Source: Anaerolineae bacterium
GTDB taxonomy: Bacteria; Chloroflexota; Anaerolineae; Promineifilales; Promineifilaceae
Length of the DNA stretch: 64,000 nucleotides
Direction: 5' to 3'
Assembly (NCBI GenBank): GCA_023382655.1
Contig: JAHDWK010000001.1
Coordinates: 62,001-126,000 of the forward strand
The notes beneath the pieces were generated by a model. The model was given only the letters and a program-made list of their open reading frames with translations, did not search any database and was not told the DNA's origin. Positions 18,934 to 28,146 of the stretch are shown here, one piece after another (the stretch's first letter is position 1; every line of letters starts with the position of its first letter). A program made the translations under genes and the position numbers.

Positions 18934-18955
18934 AAAAATAAGGAGAAGAAACAGG

Positions 18956-20359
18956 ATGTTACGCAATATCAGACTGATCAAAATAGGTTCGATGGCACTG
19001 GCGCTCGCCGCCTTGTTCACCCTTTTTAGCGGCCGTGCCGTTGCCCAGGAAGAAGAAGTGGCCGCCGGTACCATCGCCATTCAGATTGACACCATCTGGC
19101 TCTTTTTAGGCGCCGTGTTGGTTTTCTGGATGCAGGCCGGATTTGCCATGGTGGAAAGCGGTTTTTCCCGCGCCAAAAATGCCGCTAACCTGCTGATGAA
19201 AAACCTGATGGACTTTTGTATGGCCGCCATCCTCTTTTATGCCGTTGGGTTTGGCCTGATGTATGGCGCGGACAAAGCCGGTCTCATTGGCACCAGTAAC
19301 TTTTTCCTGTCAGAACTCTCCCTGGGCGCAGAAGCCGGGTATGACTGGACCAACTACCTCTTCCAGCTGATGTTCGCCGGGGCGGCAGCCACCATCGTTT
19401 CTGGTGCTGTAGCCGAGCGGCTGAAGTTCAAAACCTATCTCATTTACAGCGCGGTGATGACCGCCCTCATTTACCCCATCTCCGGCCATTGGCTGTGGGG
19501 CGGTGGCTGGCTGGCCGAACGTGGGTTTGTGGACTTCGCCGGTTCCACCCTTGTTCATGCCTGTGGTGGTTTTGCGGCGCTGGCGGCGGCCTGGGTGCTT
19601 GGGCCGCGCATCGGCAAATACAACAAGGATGGCAGCAGCAACGCCATCCCCGGCCACAGCCTGACGCTGGCGGCGCTAGGTGTCTTTGTCCTGTGGATGG
19701 GTTGGTTTGGTTTTAATGCCGGTTCGACGCTGTCCGGCATGAACGCCAGCCTGGGTTACATTGCCGTCACCACCACCACCGCCGCCGCCGCAGGTGCGTT
19801 GTCTGCTCTGATTATCAACTGGTTTAAGGCGGGACATCCGTCCACAGAAATGGCGCTGAACGGCACGCTGGCCGGTCTGGTGGGGATCACCGCCGGCACG
19901 GCTAACGTGACCATGGGCGGTGCTATCATCGTCGGTCTGGTAGCCGGTGCGGTGCTGGTCTTTGGCCTGGACTTTGTGGAGCGGGTACTGAAAGTGGATG
20001 ACCCGGTGGGCGCGGTAGCCGTGCATGGTCTGAACGGCATGTGGGGCACCATCGCCGTCGGTTTGCTGGCAGCGCCGGCTGTGGGTGAATTCACCGGCAT
20101 GGGGCCGGTAGCCGGGTTGTTTTATGGCGGCGGTGTCAGCCAGTTAGGTGTGCAGTTGTTGGGCACAGTGGTGATTTCGCTGTGGGCTTTTGCCACCATG
20201 GGGGCGCTGTTTTACGCGATGAAAGTGACCATTGGCGTGCGCGTCTCGGAAAAAGAAGAGATCGAAGGGCTGGACATCTCCGAACATTTTACCACCAGCT
20301 ACCCGGAATTTGGGCCAACGGCCGTAGGTACGGATGCGCTGGCGGCAGCCGGGGACTAG
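18956..20359 (+). CDS. amtB: Ammonium transporter
   Basis: Amt/MEP/Rh-family ammonium channel, 467 aa. An N-terminal signal-like segment ending GRAVAQ is followed by the eleven membrane helices of the family. Typical motifs are FWMQAGFAMVESGFSRAKNAANLLMKN, GGGWLAERGFVDFAGSTLVHACGG and VAVHGLNGMWGTIAVG in shortened form, containing the twin pore histidines (LVHACGG and AVHGLNG). AAGGAGAAG precedes the ATG. It is divergent from gltBD and upstream of glnA, so the region is an ammonium uptake and assimilation locus. No glnK/PII gene is adjacent. Confidence 0.96.
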   Translation: MLRNIRLIKIGSMALALAALFTLFSGRAVAQEEEVAAGTIAIQIDTIWLFLGAVLVFWMQAGFAMVESGFSRAKNAANLLMKNLMDFCMAAILFYAVGFGLMYGADKAGLIGTSNFFLSELSLGAEAGYDWTNYLFQLMFAGAAATIVSGAVAERLKFKTYLIYSAVMTALIYPISGHWLWGGGWLAERGFVDFAGSTLVHACGGFAALAAAWVLGPRIGKYNKDGSSNAIPGHSLTLAALGVFVLWMGWFGFNAGSTLSGMNASLGYIAVTTTTAAAAGALSALIINWFKAGHPSTEMALNGTLAGLVGITAGTANVTMGGAIIVGLVAGAVLVFGLDFVERVLKVDDPVGAVAVHGLNGMWGTIAVGLLAAPAVGEFTGMGPVAGLFYGGGVSQLGVQLLGTVVISLWAFATMGALFYAMKVTIGVRVSEKEEIEGLDISEHFTTSYPEFGPTAVGTDALAAAGD

Positions 20360-20370
20360 CGGTGATTATG

Positions 20371-20422
20371 TAATTGGGTAATTGGGTAATTGAGTAATTA
20401 CCCAATTACTCAATTACTCAAT
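20371..20422. repeat. Octamer inverted array (TAATTGGG family)
   Basis: Three TAATTGGG/TAATTGAG units followed by TTACCCAATTACTCAATTACTCAAT. It fills the gap between amtB and the next gene and overlaps that gene's first possible ATG. Confidence 0.85.
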
Positions 20423-21368
20423 GACGGATAATGCTATGAAACTCACACTCGAACCCAACAGCAACGGAGACGAAAAAACCGTGCCTTTTCATGTGCGTGT
20501 GGATATTGTGACGGCCACCATTGACGCCGGTTCAGCTTTTTATGTGCCGGTGGAAGTGAAATACCAGGGAATGAAAAAGAGCTTTGCCGTCAACATTGCC
20601 GGTTGGGTGCTGGAAAGCGAACGACCGGAGGCCCTGCCCGGCAAAATCAGCCGCTTTTTGCCCCGCCTGATCAGCCTAGCACGCTTGCCCACCTATCTCT
20701 TCATCGCCCGCCGCGCCGGGGGCATCTATCCCGTCTACACCATCGGCAGCGAAGTGTATGCCACCATGCCCGGTGGCCCGGTGTTCCGGCACGTGGAACT
20801 GGCGAAGGTGCGCGAATACCTGACCGATTATCTGCACGCGGCCGGCATTCTGGGTGAAAAGGGGTTAAGCGACAAACTGCATGTGCGTGGCCTGAACATG
20901 AAAACGTTGGGCCTGCGGCGTCCCATTTTTTACCTGAAAAAGCGTGTGCCAGGTGAAGCGGACTTTTGGGCGCCCGTTTTTGAGGCCAGCGATGGCCAAC
21001 ATATTTACTGTTACGCGGCCAATGAACGGCGTGAGGTACCCATCAACGGCGGCCTGGAGGTGTTGGAATTGCAGCAAACGGTGGCGGCGGCTTTGAAGAC
21101 AGATAAGCGGCTGCGCGACACGTTTGACTTACGCCCGGACCGCCTCTTCGCGGAAGCCTGGGAACCATTAAAATCTGGCCTGCGTGAAGGTGAACCAATG
21201 GCGGTGAATGGATTGACGCTGCCGGTGTATCTTATTGGAAATATCCATCTGGCGCTGGAAGAGCGCCCCGACGAAGGGCGACACAGCCTCTACCTGGGCC
21301 ACAACGAAGACGACTTGCGGGCGCGGGTAACGGTAGATTTGGAACGGCGGGGGATTGTAATGGGGTGA
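20421..21368 (+). CDS. Unknown soluble protein between amtB and glnA
   Basis: A 315-residue protein with no signal peptide, membrane segment or motif I recognise. The N-terminal part alternates beta-type strands (HVRVDIVTATIDAGSAFYVPVEVKY, then KKSFAVNIAGWVLE); the centre has basic patches (RRPIFYLKKRVPG). The ATG at 20421 overlaps the repeat array; ATG at 20436 (MKLTLEP) is an equally possible start and neither has a good Shine-Dalgarno. It is sandwiched between amtB and type III glnA on the same strand, with repeat hairpins on both sides, so a role in nitrogen metabolism is suggested by context only. It is not PII, GlnR or a known GS-inactivating factor by eye. Confidence 0.75.
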   Translation: MTDNAMKLTLEPNSNGDEKTVPFHVRVDIVTATIDAGSAFYVPVEVKYQGMKKSFAVNIAGWVLESERPEALPGKISRFLPRLISLARLPTYLFIARRAGGIYPVYTIGSEVYATMPGGPVFRHVELAKVREYLTDYLHAAGILGEKGLSDKLHVRGLNMKTLGLRRPIFYLKKRVPGEADFWAPVFEASDGQHIYCYAANERREVPINGGLEVLELQQTVAAALKTDKRLRDTFDLRPDRLFAEAWEPLKSGLREGEPMAVNGLTLPVYLIGNIHLALEERPDEGRHSLYLGHNEDDLRARVTVDLERRGIVMG

Positions 21369-21404
21369 TTGTGTGATTGCGTAATTACCCAATTGCGCAA
21401 TTAC
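21365..21404. repeat. TAATTG-family inverted repeat upstream of glnA
   Basis: TGATTGTGTGATTGCGTAATTAC pairs with its complement GTAATTGCGCAATTGGG in reverse; it carries the stop of the upstream gene and ends in a T6 run. It may terminate or attenuate read-through into glnA. Confidence 0.7.
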
Positions 21405-21446
21405 TTTTTTAGAAGGTGCAAATCAAATTATAAGGAGAGTTTTACA

Positions 21447-23630
21447 ATGAGTGGAAATTCAGCTCGATTAAAGGCCATTTCGGCGGTAATTAATTACAAG
21501 CCGATTTCAGAACCGTTGAACTTTGCGGAAACGCCTTCACAAGAGGTGTTTGCGCAAAATGTGTTTAGTCTGGCAGTGATGAAGCAGCGCTTGCCAAAGG
21601 CGGTGTATAAGTCACTGGTGCAAACCATTGCCGAAGGGAAGCCGTTGGAAATGTCAACGGCCGATGTGGTAGCCGCCGCCATGAAGGACTGGGCCATTGA
21701 GAAGGGGGCCACCCATTATGCCCACGTCTTTTACCCGCTGACGGGGCTGACGGCCGAGAAACATGACAGCTTTTTGTCACCGAATGGCGGCGGCACGGCC
21801 GTGACCGAATTCAGCGGCGACCAGCTCATCCAGGGTGAACCGGATGGCTCCAGCTTCCCCACCGGGGGCATTCGCGCCACCTTTGAAGCGCGTGGGTACA
21901 CCGCCTGGGACGTGACCAGCCCAGCCTACATCCTGGAAAACCCCAACGGCACCATTTTGTGCATCCCCACTGCCTTTGTCTCCTGGACGGGCGAGGCGCT
22001 GGACAAGAAAACCCCCTTGTTGCGCTCGATGAAAGTGTTGAACGAACAGGCGCAACGCATCTTGAAGCTGTTTGGGCATGACGATGGGGCATTGGTGACG
22101 GCCACGGCCGGGCCAGAACAGGAATACTTCCTGATTGACCGCAACTTTTACCTGGCTCGGCCCGATTTGCTCAATGCGGGGCGCACCCTCTTTGGCGCCA
22201 AGCCGCCCAAAGGGCAGGAGTTGGAAGACCATTACTTTGGCGCCATTCCCGAACGGGTGCTGGCCTGCATGTTAGAAGCGGAGCGGGAACTGTATAAATT
22301 AGGTGTGCCCGTCAAGACCCGCCACAATGAAGTGGCCCCGGCGCAGTATGAAATTGCCCCGGTGTATGAAAACGCCAACGTGGCCGCCGACCACCAGCAA
22401 ATGATCATGGCCACGCTGAAGCGGGTGGCGGAGAAGTATGGCATGGCCTGTATGCTGCACGAAAAGCCGTTTGCCGGGGTGAATGGGTCGGGCAAACATT
22501 TGAATTTCTCGTTTGGCAATGCCAGCCAGGGCAATTTGCTGGAGCCAGGGGATACACCGCATGAAAATGCCCGCTTCCTGGTCTTTTGCGCGGCCATCAT
22601 CCGGGCGGTGGACAAATATGCCTCACTGCTGCGGGCTTCGATTGCTTCGGCCGGGAATGACCACCGCCTGGGGGCAAATGAAGCGCCGCCAGCCATTATC
22701 TCCATTTTCCTGGGCGACCAGCTGACGGATGTGTTTGAGCAGATTAAAGCGGGCGGGGCGAAATCGTCCAAGTCCCAAGATGTGCTGACGGTGGGGGTAG
22801 ACACGCTGCCGCCGCTGCCGAAACATGCCGGCGACCGCAACCGCACCAGCCCATTTGCCTTTACGGGCAATAAGTTTGAGTTCCGGGCGGTGGGTTCTAA
22901 CCAATCCATTGCCGGGCCGTTGGTGGTGTTGAATACGATTGTGGCCGAGTCGCTGGATTACATTGCCGCGAAATTGGAAGCGGCGGTCGCCAGTAATGGC
23001 GTAGGGGATTTTGGTACGGCCGTACAAACCATCTTGCAAGAGATCATGGTGGCCCACGGCCGTGTCATTTTCAATGGCGATGGGTATTCCGAAGCGTGGC
23101 ACAAAGAGGCGGAAACGCGCGGATTGCCCAATTTGCGCACGGCCGTAGACGCCCTGCCCGAATTGGCCTCCCCGGAAGCCATCGCTCTCTTTGAGAAGTA
23201 CAACGTACTCAGCGCCCGCGAATCAAAAAGCCGGTTGGACGTGAAGTTGGAGCAGTACATCAAAGAAGTTAAAGTGGAGGCGGCCATCACCGCCGAGATC
23301 GCCCGGACGATGATTTACCCGGCGGCGGTGCGTTACCAGAACGAACTGGCGGCGACGGCAGCCAATTTGAAGGCGGTGGGGGTGAAGGCGGACACGGCCG
23401 TGTTGCAATCCCTCACCGAACTGGCCGACTGTCTGAACCAGAGCGTGGACGAATTGGACCTGGCCACCGCCCACGAAGCCGACGACGTGCTGGCCGAAGC
23501 CGAACACATCCGTGATGCCATCTTGCCCGCCATGAACGTGGTGCGCAGCTATGCGGACAAATTAGAAGGGTTGGTAGCGGATGATTTGTGGCCGCTGCCC
23601 ACTTACCAGGAGATGTTGTTTATCAAGTAG
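21447..23630 (+). CDS. glnA: Glutamine synthetase type III
   Basis: ATP-dependent synthesis of glutamine from glutamate and ammonia. Length 727 aa and sequence ([80 protein letters not shown] given here as short blocks) mark the GSIII/GlnN class rather than the 450-aa GSI. AAGGAGAG 9 bp before the ATG at 21447 decides the start; an upstream in-frame ATG at 21369 lies in the repeat. Together with gltBD and amtB it forms the GS-GOGAT route. A repeat array and a strong terminator follow. Confidence 0.95.
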   Translation: MSGNSARLKAISAVINYKPISEPLNFAETPSQEVFAQNVFSLAVMKQRLPKAVYKSLVQTIAEGKPLEMSTADVVAAAMKDWAIEKGATHYAHVFYPLTGLTAEKHDSFLSPNGGGTAVTEFSGDQLIQGEPDGSSFPTGGIRATFEARGYTAWDVTSPAYILENPNGTILCIPTAFVSWTGEALDKKTPLLRSMKVLNEQAQRILKLFGHDDGALVTATAGPEQEYFLIDRNFYLARPDLLNAGRTLFGAKPPKGQELEDHYFGAIPERVLACMLEAERELYKLGVPVKTRHNEVAPAQYEIAPVYENANVAADHQQMIMATLKRVAEKYGMACMLHEKPFAGVNGSGKHLNFSFGNASQGNLLEPGDTPHENARFLVFCAAIIRAVDKYASLLRASIASAGNDHRLGANEAPPAIISIFLGDQLTDVFEQIKAGGAKSSKSQDVLTVGVDTLPPLPKHAGDRNRTSPFAFTGNKFEFRAVGSNQSIAGPLVVLNTIVAESLDYIAAKLEAAVASNGVGDFGTAVQTILQEIMVAHGRVIFNGDGYSEAWHKEAETRGLPNLRTAVDALPELASPEAIALFEKYNVLSARESKSRLDVKLEQYIKEVKVEAAITAEIARTMIYPAAVRYQNELAATAANLKAVGVKADTAVLQSLTELADCLNQSVDELDLATAHEADDVLAEAEHIRDAILPAMNVVRSYADKLEGLVADDLWPLPTYQEMLFIK

Positions 23631-23637
23631 GTATGTG

Positions 23638-23717
23638 AATCCGTGATCCGTAACCCGTAATCCGTGAGCCGTGAACGGCAATCGGTGATTGGATTGCAGT
23701 TTACGGCTCACGGATTT
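23638..23717. repeat. TCCGTAA-type heptamer inverted array
   Basis: Tandem ATCCGTGA/TCCGTAA units followed after about 30 bp by TTACGGCTCACGGAT. It lies directly after glnA and before its intrinsic terminator. Confidence 0.7.
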
Positions 23718-23734
23718 GCACCTTCCTTATGCCG

Positions 23735-23771
23735 AAGCCTCCCGGTATTTACATGCCGGGAGGCTTTTTTT
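23735..23771 (+). terminator. Intrinsic terminator of glnA
   Basis: The stem AAGCCTCCCGG / CCGGGAGGCTT is followed by T7 on the plus strand, about 105 bp after the glnA stop. Confidence 0.9.
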
Positions 23772-23905
23772 GTGTGGGTGGGGAGGCCGGTGATGAGCCT
23801 ACAACCTGTTCCGGCAAACACCGTATCTTAAACGTCTGATTTCTGAGACGGCCGTACGGCCGTGACGCGATTGGTTGGTGGGAGGGACGGCCGTGACATA
23901 CCCTG

Positions 23906-24256
23906 CTATAGCGGTAAAGAGCGGATACGGTTTATCCATTCCTCCGGTTCACTGGCGAGCCAGATAAGGAGCAAATCTTCGGCAACTTGAGAAACAGGGA
24001 GCTTCTGCGAGACAATGAGAAGACCAGCGCTGTCCTGCGACAAGATGAACTGCCCAAAATGGCCAGGCATTGTTTTGCGGTCATGTGATACCAGGATTCG
24101 GTCTTGTCTGGCTGCCAATGCCAGCACCTCTGAATCACTCCAACCGGCCAGACCGGCAGTTGGCGCGGTTTGAAAGTCAATACCTGGTTCCAGGCGCAGC
24201 GTGGCTTTGACAATAATCTGGTTCAAGTCGGCGTCTGCCTGAAACCGAACTTTCAT
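23906..24256 (-). CDS. DUF5615 PIN-like toxin
   Basis: A 116-residue protein of the DUF5615 (Mut7-C/PIN-like) family: N-terminal MKVRFQADADLNQ, central GWSDSEVLALAARQDRILVSHD. The acidic residues (ADADLN, SDSEV, SHDRK) fit the PIN-like nuclease active site. It follows the DUF433 gene with a 2-bp gap, the usual order of this toxin-antitoxin pair. Toxicity is inferred from the family. Confidence 0.87.
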   Translation of the reverse strand: MKVRFQADADLNQIIVKATLRLEPGIDFQTAPTAGLAGWSDSEVLALAARQDRILVSHDRKTMPGHFGQFILSQDSAGLLIVSQKLPVSQVAEDLLLIWLASEPEEWINRIRSLPL

Positions 24257-24258
24257 GC

Positions 24259-24567
24259 TTAAGCTACTTGTATGTCTCGACGCACTTTGGCCAGTTTGCG
24301 GGAAAAGGCCGGGTCGTTGGTAACTTGTTGAAAGGCGTTGAAGTCAGCCTCAGCCTGCCGCAGGTAAGCGTCTATTTCCTGGCGGTGACTCAAATAATAG
24401 GTGATAACGCCATACACCTGCTCTAACGTCAGGACGGGAAAACATTCAGCGGCAATGGTTTCTGGGGATAAACCATCCAGAAAAGCAAAAACGACAGACT
24501 CAAGAGACACGCGAGAACCGGAAACCCAATACCCCTGGTCGCGTTGTTCAACATATTGTTCTATCAT
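24259..24567 (-). CDS. DUF433 antitoxin
   Basis: A 102-residue protein with the DUF433 winged-helix region (GYWVSGSRVSLESVVFAFLDGLSPETIAAECFPVLTLEQVYGVITYYLSH, seen as short blocks such as GSRVSLESV and LTLEQVYGVITYYL). It is the upstream partner of the DUF5615 gene and probably binds the promoter and neutralises the toxin. Confidence 0.88.
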   Translation of the reverse strand: MIEQYVEQRDQGYWVSGSRVSLESVVFAFLDGLSPETIAAECFPVLTLEQVYGVITYYLSHRQEIDAYLRQAEADFNAFQQVTNDPAFSRKLAKVRRDIQVA

Positions 24568-24779
24568 CAGTTACTTTATCTCCCTTGCCAGATGGGATGA
24601 TGGTTGATGGTAACAATACACTTGATTGGTTTGCCCGTCAACGAGATAACGGAGGATGTGACAGAAGTGACGGCTGTACCCCCTACGGCCGTGCTACTTG
24701 TTTAGCAGCGTGGTGGGGTACGGCCGTGACACCATCTTTGTTCCCGATCAGGCACACCCCCCACCTGCCCGAAGACTTA

Positions 24780-24856
24780 TCTCCCAATCTCCTGATCCTT
24801 CGACAAGGCTCAGGACAAGTCTCCTAAAGGCTCAGGACAAGTCTCCTAATCTCCTT
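24780..24856. repeat. Mixed repeat: TCTCCTAATCTCC units and a CCTTCGACAAGGCTCAGGAC element
   Basis: Two copies of AGGCTCAGGACAAGTCTCCTAA flank heptamer-like TCTCCTAATCTCC units. The array supplies the GNAT stop codon (GGA GAT TAG). The CCTTCGACAAGGCTCAGGAC part is related to sequence inserted in the STAND-WD40 gene at 30174-30195. The rest of the 24568-24780 gap contains two ACGGCCGT octamers and no gene. Confidence 0.7.
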
Positions 24857-25337
24857 TTTGCAACCCCAACTCAAACTCTAACTCATCCTCAATCGGGATG
24901 CCATTCAGCCCCAGCAGGGGGATTTCCGGTTTGATGAGGCGAGATTGGGCCAGTGCGCCTTTATGTACGGCCGTCAGCCGCCACCCGCGATTGGCATAAA
25001 AACGAATGGCCGGTTCATTGTCGTTGGTGGTGATGAGCCAGGCGCGGCGGCAGCCATGCTGCCGGGCATAGTCGGCGGCGGCAGCCAACAGCGCCGAGCC
25101 AAGACCCTGCCCGTGTACGGCCGTATACAGCGTCACCACTTCACAGTCACGGCCGTCTAGCCGCACCGTCACCAGCCCCGCCCGCTGCCCATCCAGGCTG
25201 CCGATAAAACCGGGCAATTCGTTACATTGGTGCAGCCGCCCGCGTGACACCATGCGCGTATTGCCCGCCTGCTGCCACAAAAACGCTCGCACCCACTCCC
25301 GGTCGCCTGCCTCAATTGTCTGAATGGTTATTGCCAT
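24846..25337 (-). CDS. GNAT family N-acetyltransferase
   Basis: A 163-residue acetyl-CoA-dependent acyltransferase. Central strand beta4 and the acetyl-CoA loop are visible (VTLYTAVHGQGLGSALLAAAADYARQHG as short blocks: QGLGSALL), followed by RAWLITTNDNEPAIRFYANRGW, the typical beta5-alpha4 region. The C-terminal stop is supplied by a repeat array. Substrate unknown. Confidence 0.9.
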   Translation of the reverse strand: MAITIQTIEAGDREWVRAFLWQQAGNTRMVSRGRLHQCNELPGFIGSLDGQRAGLVTVRLDGRDCEVVTLYTAVHGQGLGSALLAAAADYARQHGCRRAWLITTNDNEPAIRFYANRGWRLTAVHKGALAQSRLIKPEIPLLGLNGIPIEDELEFELGLQKGD

Positions 25338-25411
25338 TTTCTCTACCTCCTGCGCCGTGATACACTTGGGCAGATTGGTTTGATCTCCGAGATTGAACCA
25401 ATCTTTAACCC

Positions 25412-26200
25412 ATGACCAGAGAACGAACTTTCCGCAGTGAAGCGATTGTATTAAAGCGCTCCGATTTTGGCGAAGCCGACCGGCTGCTGACGATGTTCAG
25501 TCGCGAGCAGGGCAAGATGAAAGCCATTGCCAAAGGCGCGCGCAAACCACAAAGCCGCAAAACAGGACATGTGGAACTGTTCATGCGCAGCAATTTCCTT
25601 TTTGCCAAAGGGCATGACCTGGACATCATCACCCAGGCGGAGATGGTGGAAGCATATGCGGCGCTGCGGGCTGACCTGGTGCGCACCACGTATGCTTCTT
25701 ATGCCGTTGAACTGCTGGATCGTTTCACGGTGGAGCATGACAAACATCTGGGCCTGTATCAGCTTTTGGCCGATGCCCTGGGCTGGTTTGCCGCCGATGA
25801 AGAGATGTTGCTGCCCGCTCGCTATTACGAACTGCGGCTGCTGTCATTAACCGGCTTTCAACCGCAGTTGTTTACCTGTGTCTCTTGTGGTGAGGCCATC
25901 ACCGAGCAGGATCAATTTTTCAGCGCGGAATTGGGCGGGGTATTGTGCCCCAAATGCCAGGCAGCCGACCGGCGGGCGCAGCCGATCACGGCCGTGGCCC
26001 TGAAGGTGCTGCGCTTTTTGCAGACACGGCCGTATGACGCCATTAAACAACTCCACCTGCGCCGCTCCGTTCACACCGAACTGGAACAAGTCATGTACAC
26101 CTACCTCACCCATATTCTGGAGCGCAATCTCAAATCGGTTGATTTTCTCCACCGGCTGCGCCAGGAAGCGGCGCTCTTTGCCCCCCAGGACCCGACCTGA
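25412..26200 (+). CDS. recO: DNA repair protein RecO
   Basis: Mediator that helps load RecA on SSB-coated DNA in the RecFOR pathway. An N-terminal OB-fold begins RSEAIVLKRSDFGEADRLLTMFS; a helical domain follows. A four-cysteine zinc site (CVSCGEAI ... CPKCQA) is at about residues 155-190. The 262-aa length is normal. It is divergent from the GNAT gene. Confidence 0.95.
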   Translation: MTRERTFRSEAIVLKRSDFGEADRLLTMFSREQGKMKAIAKGARKPQSRKTGHVELFMRSNFLFAKGHDLDIITQAEMVEAYAALRADLVRTTYASYAVELLDRFTVEHDKHLGLYQLLADALGWFAADEEMLLPARYYELRLLSLTGFQPQLFTCVSCGEAITEQDQFFSAELGGVLCPKCQAADRRAQPITAVALKVLRFLQTRPYDAIKQLHLRRSVHTELEQVMYTYLTHILERNLKSVDFLHRLRQEAALFAPQDPT

Positions 26201-26301
26201 TCATAGGCCAAATAGGTCATAGTATTGCGCAACGGCCGTGCTAAGATAGACTCATCATCCGGCAGATGGGGTAACTCCCCTCTTATCTGGTGACACAGAA
26301 A

Positions 26302-26331
26302 ATAGTCAGGCAATCATAGTCAGGCAATCAC
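26302..26331. repeat. 14-bp tandem direct repeat upstream of histidine kinase
   Basis: ATAGTCAGGCAATC occurs twice in a row directly before the ATG at 26332, where a ribosome-binding site would be expected; none is visible. Confidence 0.6.
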
Positions 26332-28146
26332 ATGAATTCGGCACAAACAATCGTAGTGGCAGGCTTATGGGGCACGGCCATCCTCGCTCTGGCTATTGGC
26401 GTGTATTCCTGGCGGCGGCGCAGCATGGGGGAATGGGCCATATCCTTTGCCGTCCTGGCATTCGCTATTGCTTTCTGGTCATTTGCCTACGGCATGGAAG
26501 TAGCGGTCGAGACGCAGGCAGCTAAACTGTTCTGGGCCAAAATTGAGTATGTGGGCATTGTCACCGTGCCTGTCGCCTGGTTCGTGTTTGCCCTGCAATA
26601 TACCAATCGTGCGGGCTGGCTGACACGCCGCTGGCTATTGGCCCTGTGTATCAGCCCCGCCCTTACCCTCCTGTTGGTTTTCACCAATGAATGGCAGCAT
26701 GATCTGATCTGGACAGAAATCGGGATGGATAGCTCTGGCCTCATACCGGTGCTGGCAACGACACATGGCGTCTGGTTTTGGATTCATTCCGCCTACTCCT
26801 ATATCTTGATCATTGCCGGGGCCATTCTGCTCATACAGGCATTTGCCCGTTACCCACGCGCCTACCGGCGGCAAAACGCTTCCCTGGTAGCCGGCGCTTT
26901 GTTGCCGCTGGTGGCGAATGTCATCTTTCTGTCGGGGGTTTTACCCCTGCCTCATCTAGACTACACCACCTTTAGTTTTGCCATCTGCTGCTTGCTCATC
27001 GCCAATGCCATTTTCCGTTACCGTCTGTTTGAACTGGTGCCGGTGGCGCGGCGCACGGCCGTAGACAATATGCGCGACGGCCTCATCGTTTTAGATTTGC
27101 AGAACCGGATATTGGACATCAACCCCGCCGCTCTTAACCTGTTCCAGCGTCCGGCCATAGAAATGGTGGGCTACCCGCTGTACCAGTTTTTGCAGGATCA
27201 AGCCTATATTCTGGATGGTTTCCGCGATATTACGGATATGGAAACCGAAATAGACGTGAACACGCCCGACCGGCTGCGCACCTTTGCCCTGCAAATTTCA
27301 CCGCTGCATGACGGCCGTGACCATTTGAGCGGCCGCATGATTACCTTTCACGACATAACCGCCCGCAAAGAAGCGGAACAGGCGTTGGCCCGCGCCCGCG
27401 ATGAGGCGTTGGCAGCCAGTCGCTTCAAATCTGAATTATTGGCGCGGGTTAGCCATGAACTGCGCACCCCCCTGAATGTGATTCTGGGTTATACCGAGAT
27501 GTTGCAGGAAGGCATTTTTGGCCCGCTGACTCCGGCCCAGTGGGAACCAACGCAGAAGATTGTCGCCAGCACCGATTTTTTAGCCCGGCAAGTGAACGAA
27601 TTGTTAGACCTGGCCCGTCTGGAAGTGGGTCAACTCCAGGTAAACATCCGGGAAATGTCGGTGGCCGATGTGGTGCGGGATGTGCATGAAAAAATGGTGG
27701 TGCTGGCTGACGCAAAAGGGATACAATTGCTTAGCCAGGTGCAAGATAATGTGCCAACCATCGTGATGGGCGATCCGAATCGCACCGCCCAAATTTTACT
27801 GAACCTGGTGGGCAATGCTATCAAATTTAGTGATGGTGGCGTGGTGCAGCAGCAGGTGTTGGTGGCTGACGGCCGTTTACTCTTGCGTGTGTCTGACCAG
27901 GGCATTGGCATACCAGCAGAAATGCAAGAAACGATTTTTGAGCCATTCATGCAAGTGGATGGCTCCTTGACACGACAACGTTCCGGCACCGGTTTAGGAT
28001 TGGCGATTGTGAAACAATTAACCGAGTTGATGGCCGGAAGCATTACCCTGGAAAGCAAAGTCGCGCAGGGTAGTACATTTACCATTTGTTTGCCGTTGGT
28101 GACGGCGAATGGGGAGGAAAATAGTGATGCAGGAAACCACAAGTAA
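26332..28146 (+). CDS. Sensor histidine kinase with 7TM N-terminus and PAS domain
   Basis: A 604-residue membrane kinase. Seven hydrophobic segments occupy about residues 5-225 (histidine-kinase N-terminal 7TM type). A PAS domain (DNMRDGLIVLDLQNRILDINPAAL) spans about 240-345. HisKA has the phosphorylation site His375 in VSHELRTPL. The HATPase has N (LLNLVGNAIKFS), G1 (DQGIGIP) and G2 (GTGLGLAIVKQL) boxes. The following receiver gene overlaps its end, so the two are translationally coupled and form a phosphorelay pair. Signal unknown. Confidence 0.94.
   Translation: MNSAQTIVVAGLWGTAILALAIGVYSWRRRSMGEWAISFAVLAFAIAFWSFAYGMEVAVETQAAKLFWAKIEYVGIVTVPVAWFVFALQYTNRAGWLTRRWLLALCISPALTLLLVFTNEWQHDLIWTEIGMDSSGLIPVLATTHGVWFWIHSAYSYILIIAGAILLIQAFARYPRAYRRQNASLVAGALLPLVANVIFLSGVLPLPHLDYTTFSFAICCLLIANAIFRYRLFELVPVARRTAVDNMRDGLIVLDLQNRILDINPAALNLFQRPAIEMVGYPLYQFLQDQAYILDGFRDITDMETEIDVNTPDRLRTFALQISPLHDGRDHLSGRMITFHDITARKEAEQALARARDEALAASRFKSELLARVSHELRTPLNVILGYTEMLQEGIFGPLTPAQWEPTQKIVASTDFLARQVNELLDLARLEVGQLQVNIREMSVADVVRDVHEKMVVLADAKGIQLLSQVQDNVPTIVMGDPNRTAQILLNLVGNAIKFSDGGVVQQQVLVADGRLLLRVSDQGIGIPAEMQETIFEPFMQVDGSLTRQRSGTGLGLAIVKQLTELMAGSITLESKVAQGSTFTICLPLVTANGEENSDAGNHK

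Noticed and set aside
18780..18955. Glutamine riboswitch upstream of amtB
   Set aside because: The conserved core of the glnA-type RNA that I know is not visible; only a simple terminator-like stem is seen, so it is reported as a possible attenuator instead.
23906..24567. Classical VapBC pair
   Set aside because: The proteins match DUF433 and DUF5615 rather than a VapB AbrB/RHH domain and a canonical VapC PIN domain.
24585..24827. An 80-codon plus-strand reading frame in the gap before the GNAT gene
   Set aside because: It is composed largely of repeat and octamer sequence, lacks a ribosome-binding site and has no protein-like composition.
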